DNA of 64,000 bases. Origin: Rhizobium sp. LC145 (GTDB lineage Bacteria > Pseudomonadota > Alphaproteobacteria > Rhizobiales > Rhizobiaceae). Numbering within the stretch: the stretch's first letter is position 1; each line of letters begins with the position of its first letter. Where the stretch lies: positions 58,382 through 122,381 of the forward strand of contig NZ_LBHV01000013.1 in NCBI RefSeq assembly GCF_001005825.1, read 5' to 3'. Below are positions 16,708 to 23,967 of this stretch, piece by piece. Both the position numbers and the translations under genes were made by a program. The notes under the pieces were generated by a model that saw nothing but the letters and a program-made list of their open reading frames with translations, searched no databases and was not told the DNA's origin.

Positions 16708-17181
16708 TCAGGCTCCCGCACGGAGCGCATTCATGAGCCCGACTTCTTCGGCACGCTTGCGCACGATATCCGCAAGCGGCACTTCGCTGAACGGCATGGT
16801 GCGCAGCTTCAACTGCGCATCGCAGATCTTCTTGCCGGCCGAGGTTATCTTCGCCTTGGTGACGGCATAGCCGGACCCCTCATGCTCCAGAAACGCCTCG
16901 ATGTCGAGCACCGCATCCGGTTCCACGAAGGAGCGCATCTTGGCCCCGTCGACCGACATCAGGAAGGGCATGGCGGAAAAATCGGTGGCGGCGAGCACGA
17001 GGAAACCGGAGGCCTGGGCCATGGTTTCGATCAGAAGCACGCCCGGCACCAACGGCATTCCGGGGAAGTGACCTTCAAACACCGGGCTCTTGGAAGGCAC
17101 GACGGATCGCGCCTTCAAGGTCCGCGCCCCAAGATCGACCGTTTCCACACGGTCGATCATCTGGAAATATTCGAGCAGCAT
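16708..17181 (-). CDS. fabZXL: 3-hydroxyacyl-ACP dehydratase (FabZXL)
   Basis: This 157-residue hot-dog-fold dehydratase has the active-site motif GHFPGMPLVPGVLLIETMAQ with His38 and Glu52. It is expected to dehydrate 3-hydroxyacyl-AcpXL during elongation of the lipid A very-long-chain acid. It begins 21 bp after the acpXL stop codon, and length is normal for FabZ-like proteins. Confidence 0.9.
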   Translation of the reverse strand: MLLEYFQMIDRVETVDLGARTLKARSVVPSKSPVFEGHFPGMPLVPGVLLIETMAQASGFLVLAATDFSAMPFLMSVDGAKMRSFVEPDAVLDIEAFLEHEGSGYAVTKAKITSAGKKICDAQLKLRTMPFSEVPLADIVRKRAEEVGLMNALRAGA

Positions 17182-17202
17182 GAAGTTATCGGCGGGCCCC
17201 GG

Positions 17203-17481
17203 TCAGGCCTTGGCCGCCCTCAGCTCGTCGATCTTGGCGCAAAGGTTCTTGAGAACGAAATATTCCTCGGTGGAAACCTTGCCTTCGTTCACTTCCTGCG
17301 TCCATTGTTCGAGCGGAATCTTGATCCCGAATTCCTTGTCGATCGCGAAGACGATGTCCAGAAAGTCCAGGCTGTCGATGCCGAGATCGTCGATCGTGTG
17401 GCTCTCCGGCGTGATCGTCTCCCGGTCGATTTCGCTGGTTTCAGCGATAATGTCGGCAACTTTGTCAAATGTAGCAGTCAC
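17203..17481 (-). CDS. acpXL: Specialised acyl carrier protein AcpXL
   Basis: This small acidic carrier protein has the 4'-phosphopantetheine serine in [15 protein letters not shown] (Ser37 from the chosen start) and the longer C-terminal helix ([16 protein letters not shown]) characteristic of AcpXL. It holds the 27-hydroxy-C28 chain during synthesis. ATG 17487 is only two bases from AGAGGA, whereas GTG 17481 is seven bases away, so I choose GTG, giving 92 residues. It is the first gene of the cluster. Confidence 0.93.
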
Positions 17482-17614
17482 GCCCATGTCCTCTGAATGA
17501 TAGAAAAATCAGGTTCCACATAGGGAAATCAATTCCAAATGCCAATGGCTTCCCGCGATCTGGTGAAAATTTGCCGCGCAATGTTGCCCAAACAGCAATC
17601 GAATGCGCCGCTCC

Positions 17615-18574
17615 TCAGGCCGCTCGGCCCTCCACGATCGCGGCTCGGATGACCTCGAGCACGCTGTCGGCCTGAATATCGGTGCAGACGAGCTGGCTCG
17701 GGTGCCCGTCCCAGTCACCCGGCGGGAATCGCCTGCCGTCCGGCTTCTGGATCGTCTGCCCATCGGCTATCCCGCCGCAGACCACGCGGATCGGCCCGCT
17801 ACGCGTCTTGAAGAGCTCCGGCGCCACCAGATAGACGCAGGCGCAACTGTCGTGCACCACCATGCCGTCGCCGACGCGATGCTTGTAGAAATCGATATAG
17901 AACTGCGAGATATCGGAAAGCAGCTGCACCGCCTTGCCGCCGGTCACCGCCATTTCGGCAAGATACCCGCTCGTCATTACCGTTTTCAGCGTCACGTCCA
18001 GCCCCACCACCGTCACCCTCCATGGTGCGGTGAAGACGAGGTCGGCCGCTTCCGGATCGCCGTGGATGTTCGCCTCTGCCGCCGGGCTCGTATTGCCGTT
18101 GACGTCGAAGGCGCCGCCCATGACGATCACCTCCTTCACCAGCGCGGCGAAATCCGGGTCCGCCTTGAGCGCCAGGGCCAGATTGGTCATGCGCCCGACG
18201 GCGACAAGCGTCACCTCACCCGGCTGCGCGCGCACCGTGTCGATGATGAATTGATATGCAGGCCGCGGATCGAGCGGACGGTCGACGGTCTCGGGAATGT
18301 CGATATCACCGAGCCCGTTTTCGCCGTGGATGAAAGTCGGCCAATGGCCTTCGGGACGCGAGGGGTCGAACGTGACGCCCGCGCCTTTCGCGACCGGAGC
18401 CGAAATTCCCCATTCCTGGGCCAGGAACTGGGCGTTGCGGGTCGTGAAGCCGATCGGCGCATTGCCGAAAACCGTGGTGATGCCGATAAGGTCGATCTGC
18501 GGGTGCCGGTGCAGGAAAAGCAACGCCATTGCGTCGTCGATGCCGGGATCGGTGTCGAATATGACCTTGTGCAT
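17615..18574 (-). CDS. Inosine-uridine-preferring nucleoside hydrolase family protein
   Basis: This 319-residue enzyme has the family's N-terminal aspartate cluster (KVIFDTDPGIDDAMALLFL) that binds calcium and the ribose hydroxyls, followed by GITTVFGNAPIGFTTRNAQFLA, the MGGAFDVNGNTSPAAEANIHGDPEAA region, and a C-terminal HDSCACVYLVAPELF motif. It cleaves the N-glycosidic bond of nucleosides for salvage; base specificity cannot be told. It is probably monocistronic and divergent from the TSUP permease. Confidence 0.92.
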   Translation of the reverse strand: MHKVIFDTDPGIDDAMALLFLHRHPQIDLIGITTVFGNAPIGFTTRNAQFLAQEWGISAPVAKGAGVTFDPSRPEGHWPTFIHGENGLGDIDIPETVDRPLDPRPAYQFIIDTVRAQPGEVTLVAVGRMTNLALALKADPDFAALVKEVIVMGGAFDVNGNTSPAAEANIHGDPEAADLVFTAPWRVTVVGLDVTLKTVMTSGYLAEMAVTGGKAVQLLSDISQFYIDFYKHRVGDGMVVHDSCACVYLVAPELFKTRSGPIRVVCGGIADGQTIQKPDGRRFPPGDWDGHPSQLVCTDIQADSVLEVIRAAIVEGRAA

Positions 18575-18694
18575 GATTGTCCGTGTCCTGATCGTGGGGT
18601 GGCCGCACCTTCACGGCGCCGCGGCAACATAGCGCCAAACGCGCGCACCGCAATCCCGCACGTTACGCTGCCCGAAGGTCATGAACAGGCTTAC

Positions 18695-19567
18695 ATGAAC
18701 CGAGGATCGGGCTTGCCGTCGCGCCCGTTCGGTGCGACAAGCGCCGCGCCCTCCTCATCGCTCTCATTCGAGTTTCCGGCCTTGGACGACCTCGCCCTCT
18801 ATCTCGCGCTCATTCTCTTCCTTGCCGCCTTCCTGGCCGGTTTCGTCGATTCCATTGCGGGCGGCGGTGGACTCATCACCATTCCCACCATGCTGATCGC
18901 GGGCATACCGCCGCTCGAAGCGGTGGCGACCAACAAACTGCAGGCGATCTTCGGCGTCGCCTCCTCCACGATCGCCTATTCCCGGCGCGGCCATGTGAAC
19001 CTGAAAAGCCAGCTTCCGATGGCCTCCATGGCATTGGCCGGCGGCGTGGTGGGGGCCTTTCTCGCCAACATGCTGCCCGCGAACTTCTTCGCCGCGGCCA
19101 TTCCCTTCCTGCTGATTGCGATCGCCCTCTTCTTCGCCCTGAAGCCCAATCTCCACGATGCCGATCGTCACCACCGGGTGACACCGTTCATCTTCGGGCT
19201 CACCTTCGTGCCGCTGATCGGCATCTATGACGGAGTATTCGGACCCGGCGCGGGTTCCTTCTACATGCTGGGCTTCGTCCTGCTCGCCGGCTTCGGAATG
19301 CTCAAGGCGACCGCACACACGAAGCTGCTCAATCTCGGCTCCAATTGCGGGGCCTTTCTCGTCTTCGCCCTCAATGGCGCGGTCCTTTGGAAGATCGGGC
19401 TTCTGATGGGGCTTGGCCAGTTCCTCGGCGCTCAAGCGGGATCGAGACTGGCGATGAAGAACGGCGCCGGCATCATCAAGCCGCTTCTCGTCGTTTCCTG
19501 CCTGGCGCTCGCGACCAAGCTGATCGCCGATCCGGCCCATCCCGTATGGAACTGGTTGGGTTTCTAA
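18695..19567 (+). CDS. TSUP family (TauE/SafE-like) membrane permease
   Basis: This roughly 290-residue protein has about eight hydrophobic segments. The TSUP hallmarks are FLAGFVDSIAGGGGLITIPTML early, and the repeat-like IGIYDGVFGPGAGSFYMLGFV in the second half. Members export or import sulfite, sulfonates or organic anions; no substrate can be assigned. The frame is open far upstream, opposite the nucleoside hydrolase gene. ATG 18695 is plausible, while TTG 18782 just before the first helix would give a more typical length. It is convergent with cobP. Confidence 0.88.
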   Translation: MNRGSGLPSRPFGATSAAPSSSLSFEFPALDDLALYLALILFLAAFLAGFVDSIAGGGGLITIPTMLIAGIPPLEAVATNKLQAIFGVASSTIAYSRRGHVNLKSQLPMASMALAGGVVGAFLANMLPANFFAAAIPFLLIAIALFFALKPNLHDADRHHRVTPFIFGLTFVPLIGIYDGVFGPGAGSFYMLGFVLLAGFGMLKATAHTKLLNLGSNCGAFLVFALNGAVLWKIGLLMGLGQFLGAQAGSRLAMKNGAGIIKPLLVVSCLALATKLIADPAHPVWNWLGF

Positions 19568-19604
19568 AGGGCGCAGCGCGCCAAGCCCTGGAGGCCGATG
19601 GCTT

Positions 19605-20126
19605 CTATCCCTTCATCTTGAGCGGCAGTCCGGCCGCCACGAAGAACACCTCGTCGGCGACCGCCGCGATCCGCTGATGCAGAAGCCCGGCATGGTCGCG
19701 GAACTCCCGCGCCATCCTGTTTTCCGGCACGATGCCGAGCCCGACCTCGTTGGACACCAGGATCAGTCTTGAGGAAAGACGTCCGATGAGTTCCGTCAGT
19801 TCGGCGCCGGCCGCATCGATACCGCGCCCTTCCATCATCAGATTGGTGACCCAGAGCGTCAGGCAATCGACGAGGATGACACGGCCCGGCCGGTCGATCG
19901 CAGCGAGATGGGAAACGAGGTCGAGAGGCACTTCATGCGTCGCCCAACCCTCCCCGCGATCCGTCCGGTGGCGGGCGATGCGCTCGCGCATCTCGTCGTC
20001 GAAGGCGCGGCCGGTGGCGAGATAGTGCCGTTCGAGGCCACTGTCTCGCGCAAGTCTCTCGGAAAACGCGGACTTGCCGGAACGCGCGCCACCGAGAACG
20101 AGGATCGCATGGCCTTTATCTGTCAT
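19605..20126 (-). CDS. cobP: Adenosylcobinamide kinase/guanylyltransferase
   Basis: This 173-residue bifunctional enzyme of cobalamin nucleotide-loop assembly phosphorylates adenosylcobinamide and then adds GMP. The Walker A motif is ILVLGGARSGKSAFSERLA near the N-terminus, followed by YLATGRAFDDEMRERIARH and the Walker B-like VILVDCLTLWVTNL, then SNEVGLGIVPENRMAREFRDHAG, all diagnostic of CobU/CobP. It starts at ATG 20126. No cobalamin riboswitch is recognisable upstream. Confidence 0.93.
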   Translation of the reverse strand: MTDKGHAILVLGGARSGKSAFSERLARDSGLERHYLATGRAFDDEMRERIARHRTDRGEGWATHEVPLDLVSHLAAIDRPGRVILVDCLTLWVTNLMMEGRGIDAAGAELTELIGRLSSRLILVSNEVGLGIVPENRMAREFRDHAGLLHQRIAAVADEVFFVAAGLPLKMKG

Positions 20127-20166
20127 GGGAGCTTTTCGGCCGATTCGGAAAACATGCCGCCGGGAG

Positions 20167-20247
20167 AAAGAAAAGGACCGGACGATTCGTAGATCAAGAG
20201 GCGTCCGGCCCTGTTGGATGATGAACTTCGCTGACTCACAGCGGTAT
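20167..20247 (-). ncRNA. Candidate small RNA upstream of cobP
   Basis: An isolated unit of about 80 nt on the minus strand has a -35/-10 pair (20282-20254) seven bases before a start near 20247, and a 5' hairpin CGCTG-TGAGT-CAGCG (20243-20229). An unpaired stretch of about 20 nt follows, then a 3' hairpin CCGGACG/CGTCCGG (20208-20178) with a T-rich tail (TCCTTTTC). No open reading frame fits inside. It could instead be a leader with an attenuator for cobP. I do not recognise the family. Confidence 0.5.
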
Positions 20248-20253
20248 GCCCAA

Positions 20254-20282
20254 AATGTGGGGCCTGGCGCGGGCCAAGTCAA
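20254..20282 (-). promoter_or_regulatory. Sigma-70-like promoter for the candidate sRNA
   Basis: On the minus strand TTGACT (20282-20277), a 17-bp spacer and CACATT (20259-20254) form a reasonable housekeeping promoter. The -35 is near consensus, while the -10 matches in only half its positions. Confidence 0.5.
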
Positions 20283-20356
20283 TCCGGAGGATTTTGAAAA
20301 AAGCCGCACGGGGTTGAAACCCGGCCGGGTGGCGGAAGGGAAACACCGCTTCCGAT

Positions 20357-20394
20357 AAAAAAGGCGACCGGTACGCACTACCCAACCCGGCGCC
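20357..20394 (-). terminator. Terminator-like hairpin of an unknown transcript
   Basis: On the minus strand GGCGCCGG and CCGGTCGCC pair with one bulge across a loop of about 15 nt and are followed by six T. No gene ends here, so it may close an unrecognised short transcript starting in 20400-20770. The 20395-20770 stretch shows no convincing coding sequence. Confidence 0.4.
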
Positions 20395-20436
20395 ATGCGA
20401 CCAACCGGCCGCGTTGAAATCATTAGCGCCACATTC

Positions 20437-20460
20437 TTACCGGAACGTTTACCGGGAACA
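20437..20460. repeat. Tandem TTACCGG motif, 12-bp period
   Basis: TTACCGGAAC at 20437 and TTACCGGGAAC at 20449 form an imperfect direct repeat about one helical turn apart in the non-coding cobP-tig interval. It could be a regulator binding site; the factor is unknown. Confidence 0.35.
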
Positions 20461-20770
20461 TTTTTGCGGAAGGATTTTTGGTTGTGGATCGGCGGAGGCG
20501 TCCAGCGTTTGCGCGCGCCTGGTCAATCCGCCACCAAACGGGGACGAAATCACCACCCCACTTCAATCGCATCAATACCTTGTCACTTTTCTCATCCCCG
20601 CCCTCTCCAACCATGCCTACAATCGCCCCGCTTCCGTCGCCGGAGTGTTTCGCGAGACGTTCGCGGGCAGGCGGAGGCCGGCGCCCGCCGTGCGGATATG
20701 AATCCTGCCACGCTTCCGGATGCACAATCCGGGAGAATATGACCCTGCCCCGCGAGAACTTCGGCCATGA

Positions 20771-20800
20771 AAAAAGCCGGGACGTTTCCGGCCCGGCTTT
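20771..20800 (-). terminator. Intrinsic terminator of tig
   Basis: On the minus strand AAAGCCGGG and CCCGGCTTT form a 9-bp stem (20800-20773) followed by TTTTTT, 25 bp after the tig stop codon. Confidence 0.85.
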
Positions 20801-20824
20801 CCTGTTCGGTGAATGACCCGAAGG

Positions 20825-22303
20825 TTATTCGGCGCTGTCCTCAGCGGCCTTCTTCTTCGGCGCGGCCTTCTTCTTCGGAGCAGCTTCCTCGCCTTCGGCG
20901 GTTTCGGCCTTGGCGGCAGCCTTCTTCTTCGGCGCGGCCTTCTTGGCCGGCTTGTCGCCTTCTTCGCCCTCTTCGTCGGCGAGCAGCTCTTCCTTCGTTA
21001 CCGTCTTGTCGGTCACGTTGATTTCGGAAAGCAGCTTATCGACGACCTTCTCTTCGAAGATCGGAGCGCGCAGCGAAGCGGAAGCACCGGGCGTGTTGCG
21101 GAAGAAATCGAGGATTTCCTTCTGCTGGCCCGGGAACTGCTGGAGCTGCGCATAAAGCGCGCGCTGCATTTCCTCTTCGGTCACTTCCACGCCGGCCTTT
21201 TCGCCGATCTCGGAAAGAACCAGGCCGAGACGGACGCGGCGCTCGGCGAGCTTGCGGTATTCCGCGCGCGCCTCTTCCTCGGTCGTCTCCTCGTCCTCGA
21301 AGGTCTTGCCGGACTGCTGGAGATCCGTGTTGATCTGACGCCAGATGTTCTCGAACTCGGCGTCGACCAGGCCCTGCGGGGTGTCGAACTTGTACATCTC
21401 GTCGAGCTGGTCGAGGATCTGACGCTTGACCTTCTGGCGGGTGATGTTGCCGTACTGGCCTTCGATCTGGCCGCGGACGATCTCCTTCAGACGATCGACC
21501 GATTCGATGCCGAGCTTGGAGGCGAGTTCGTCGTTGATCTCGATCGCGCCCGGAGCGGCAACGTCCTTGACGGTGACGTCGAAGGTAGCCTCCTTGCCGG
21601 CCAGGTTGGCGGCCGGATAATCTGCCGGGAAGGTGACCGTGATGGTCTTCTCGTCACCGGCCTTGACGCCGACGAGCTGGTCTTCGAAGCCGGGGATGAA
21701 GCGGCCCGAGCCGAGAACCAGTTCGGCATCTTCGGCGGTACCACCGTCGAAGGCGACGCCATCGACCTTGCCGAGATAGTTCATGGTGACGCGGTCGCCG
21801 TCGGCGGCCTTGCCCTTCTTGGTCTCAAAGGTACGAGCGCTTTCGGCGATCTTCTCGATCTGCTCGTTGACTTCGTCATCGCCGATCTCGACGACTTCGC
21901 GTACGACCTTGAGGCCGTCGGTCGACTTGAGCTCGATCGGCGGGATGACTTCATAGGAAAGCGTGAATTCGAAATCGGCCTGGGCGTTCAGGATCTTTTC
22001 GGCTTCGGCCTCGTCCTCGGTCATGGAGATCGAAGGCTGGGTGGCGGACTTCTCGCCGCGCTCCGAGAGGATCTTGGTCGGGCGCTCGCGGACGATCTCG
22101 TTGACGAGGTCGGCCATGATCGACTTGCCGTACATCTTCTTCAGATGCGCGACCGGCACCTTGCCCGGACGGAAGCCGTTGATGCGGACCTTGTCCTTGG
22201 CGTCGGCCAGGCGAACGTTGAGCTCCGCTTCCATATCCTTTTTCGGGATAACGACCTTGATTTCGCGCTTCAGCCCTTCAGCGAGCGTTTCGGTAACCTG
22301 CAT
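20825..22303 (-). CDS. tig: Trigger factor (ribosome-associated chaperone)
   Basis: This 492-residue peptidyl-prolyl isomerase and chaperone binds the ribosome exit tunnel. The ribosome-binding domain is N-terminal, with the GFRPGKVP signature (positions about 44-51) in the loop that contacts L23. An FKBP-like domain (about 155-245) and the helical C-terminal chaperone arms follow. The last 45 residues are an Ala/Lys-rich tail with repeated PKKKAA units, longer than in enterics but common in this family. The gene is monocistronic, with GAAGGT upstream. Confidence 0.96.
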   Translation of the reverse strand: MQVTETLAEGLKREIKVVIPKKDMEAELNVRLADAKDKVRINGFRPGKVPVAHLKKMYGKSIMADLVNEIVRERPTKILSERGEKSATQPSISMTEDEAEAEKILNAQADFEFTLSYEVIPPIELKSTDGLKVVREVVEIGDDEVNEQIEKIAESARTFETKKGKAADGDRVTMNYLGKVDGVAFDGGTAEDAELVLGSGRFIPGFEDQLVGVKAGDEKTITVTFPADYPAANLAGKEATFDVTVKDVAAPGAIEINDELASKLGIESVDRLKEIVRGQIEGQYGNITRQKVKRQILDQLDEMYKFDTPQGLVDAEFENIWRQINTDLQQSGKTFEDEETTEEEARAEYRKLAERRVRLGLVLSEIGEKAGVEVTEEEMQRALYAQLQQFPGQQKEILDFFRNTPGASASLRAPIFEEKVVDKLLSEINVTDKTVTKEELLADEEGEEGDKPAKKAAPKKKAAAKAETAEGEEAAPKKKAAPKKKAAEDSAE

Positions 22304-22444
22304 GTCTATACCTTCATATCGTGGCGGCGGTGCTCAGACAGCCGTTGTTTCATCGAGCACGACGCCGGAACTAGTGACCGGTCGCGGTCTTCTGGAACGC
22401 CGGTCGCAACCGAAAATCGTTCGCAACTGCGCTCCCGGCGGCTC

Positions 22445-22529
<85 letters not shown>

Positions 22530-22920
22530 GCTCCAAACCGCATCGAAAACCCTCGCATCGAGGCCTTCCGGAGCGCGCGTCTCTATATCACCCGTTTCGG
22601 CGAGCGCAAAGGGAAAATGACGGTTTTTTGGCACCGGCGGAAAGGCAGGAAAGAAGCACCTGCGAGAACCGCATTTCAACCCTGTTTTGCATAGCCGCCC
22701 GCAATGCTCGCGTTAACTTTTTATTTATTTCTAAAGTTTAACATCAAGCTCACGGAATTGCCATGCGGCGGCTGCATGTCATCCGGGAGGATCTTGCTCT
22801 GCACAACCACCGACTACTTCCCTGATTTTTGCATGAGGCGGGCCGAAACATCGGCAAACCGAACGGCGGGGTGGCAGTCCGCCGCATTGAAACTGCCCTC
22901 GGATTTTCCGAGTATTCGGA
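22530..22920. other. Non-coding interval between tRNA-Leu and the alpha-r14 sRNA
   Basis: No supported gene lies here. It holds the presumed tRNA-Leu promoter, an AT-rich imperfect inverted repeat (GTTAACTTT ... AAAGTTTAAC, 22711-22741), and at its right end a promoter-like TTGAAA (22887-22892) 18 bp before AGTATT, suitably placed for the sRNA start. Confidence 0.4.
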
Positions 22921-23046
22921 ATTCGGATTGCGCCCTCCTCCTCCCAGCGCATTCCGATCAAGACTGGCGATCCTCCTCCTCCCAAATCGCCAGTCGTTAC
23001 GCGTAACGCCCACCGGATCCTCCTCCCCCGGTGGGCGTTATCTTTT
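22921..23046 (+). ncRNA. Alpha-r14 family sRNA (NfeR1-like) with three anti-SD loops
   Basis: Three consecutive hairpins each expose a CCTCCTCCC-type loop. The first is 22923-22957 (11-bp stem with one mismatch, loop CCTCCTCCTCCCA). The second is 22962-22995 (10-bp perfect stem). The third is 23004-23040 (13-bp perfect stem, loop ATCCTCCTCCC) followed by TCTTTT as terminator. This architecture is that of the rhizobial alpha-r14 RNAs, whose anti-Shine-Dalgarno loops repress many transporter mRNAs, with a described role in osmoadaptation and nodulation. The 5' end is estimated from the promoter; family membership is by recall. Confidence 0.85.
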
Positions 23047-23249
23047 CTCATCATCCTCCCATTTCCGCTTGGCCCCTGCCCAGACTTTAACCAATTGGTC
23101 ATAACTGCGACCTGTGGAATGCATTCCGTGCATAGGTGGCATACCGAATGGGCGCTGTTACTCCTTCGCGGCGCAACATATATAGCCGCCATGAGATTGA
23201 AGCCGGCGCCAGAAAGGCTGCCGACCACTTGGAAAAGAAGAGGCAGACC

Positions 23250-23396
23250 ATGAACATCGCACGCTCTTTCAACAACTGGCGCAAGTATCGCGAGACCGTA
23301 TCCGAACTCGGTCGCATGACGGACCGCGAACTCAACGATCTCGGCATCGGCCGCGCCGACATCCGCCGCGTTGCTCGCACCGCCGTCGGTTTCTGA
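23250..23396 (+). CDS. DUF1127 small arginine-rich protein
   Basis: This 48-residue basic protein (MNIARSFNNWRKYRETVSEL, then RMTDRELNDLGIGRADI) is the DUF1127 domain and nothing else. AAGAAGAGG lies upstream of ATG 23250, and an intrinsic terminator follows. DUF1127 proteins in Agrobacterium have been linked to RNA metabolism and phosphate/carbon physiology; the molecular role is open. Confidence 0.9.
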   Translation: MNIARSFNNWRKYRETVSELGRMTDRELNDLGIGRADIRRVARTAVGF

Positions 23397-23421
23397 TCGA
23401 TACAGCCATCAGGCTTGAAGA

Positions 23422-23447
23422 AAGCGCTCCTCTCGGGGCGCTTTTTT
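23422..23447 (+). terminator. Terminator after the first DUF1127 gene
   Basis: AAGCGCTCC-TCTC-GGGGCGCTT (9 pairs, one G-T) is followed by TTTT. Confidence 0.85.
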
Positions 23448-23552
23448 ATTTGCGCGCTCGGCTGTTGTCGCAAAAAACACCGCAAACCATTGTGCGACAT
23501 ACTTCGGCAGGCGCTGCCGATAATTTATTCAAAGGCGCAAATTTCACCAATC

Positions 23553-23570
23553 CCATGCACATTTGCATGG
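23553..23570. promoter_or_regulatory. Perfect inverted repeat upstream of the second DUF1127 gene
   Basis: CCATGCA-CATT-TGCATGG is a 7-bp perfect inverted repeat in an AT-rich, otherwise gene-free interval (23448-23675), about 105 bp before the DUF1127 ATG. It resembles an operator; the regulator is unknown. Confidence 0.4.
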
Positions 23571-23675
23571 CAGTCGCATATTTTTTGCACTGCACTCTCT
23601 TATTATTCGGTTGTATAAGGACGCCATCGCCGATGTCGATAACGAGCATCGGTTGGAGTTCTTGAGGAAACAAAG

Positions 23676-23819
23676 ATGAACCCGCTTCGCATGGCAAAGG
23701 CCTGGATCAGCTACAGGCGGACTGTGAACGAACTGAGCAACCTGTCCAATCAGGCTCTCAGCGACATCGGTCTGACCCGTTACGACATCCGCCACATCGC
23801 AGCCCGCTCCTTCCGCTAA
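23676..23819 (+). CDS. Second DUF1127 small protein
   Basis: This 47-residue protein reads MNPLRMAKAWISYRRTVNEL, then SNLSNQALSDIGLTRYDIRH, and ends in IAARSFR. The ISYRRTVNELSNLSNQALSDIGLTRYDI core is a DUF1127 domain, diverged from the neighbour 280 bp upstream. TTGAGGAAACAAAG precedes the ATG. A separate promoter region and terminator imply independent expression. Confidence 0.88.
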   Translation: MNPLRMAKAWISYRRTVNELSNLSNQALSDIGLTRYDIRHIAARSFR

Positions 23820-23900
23820 TCCGTTTTGACGGACGGCGCGGAGCAAGACCGCGACCGGAAGGTGCCGTGGTTGGCAAAGACAGCAGATGAATGATGTAAG

Positions 23901-23923
23901 ACGGCACCTTCGGGTGCCGTTTT
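23901..23923 (+). terminator. Terminator after the second DUF1127 gene
   Basis: ACGGCACC-TTCG-GGTGCCGT with a stable UUCG tetraloop is followed by TTT. Confidence 0.85.
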
Positions 23924-23967
23924 GATTCCGGTTGGACGCCTCGCGGCACCCATGGTATTGAGCCGCC

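Noticed and set aside
20127..20470. Cobalamin riboswitch upstream of cobP
   Set aside because: The conserved B12-box (GCCAGGAGACCTGCC-like) and the GGTGAAAATCCGGA-type core are not found; only partial GC-rich look-alikes occur.
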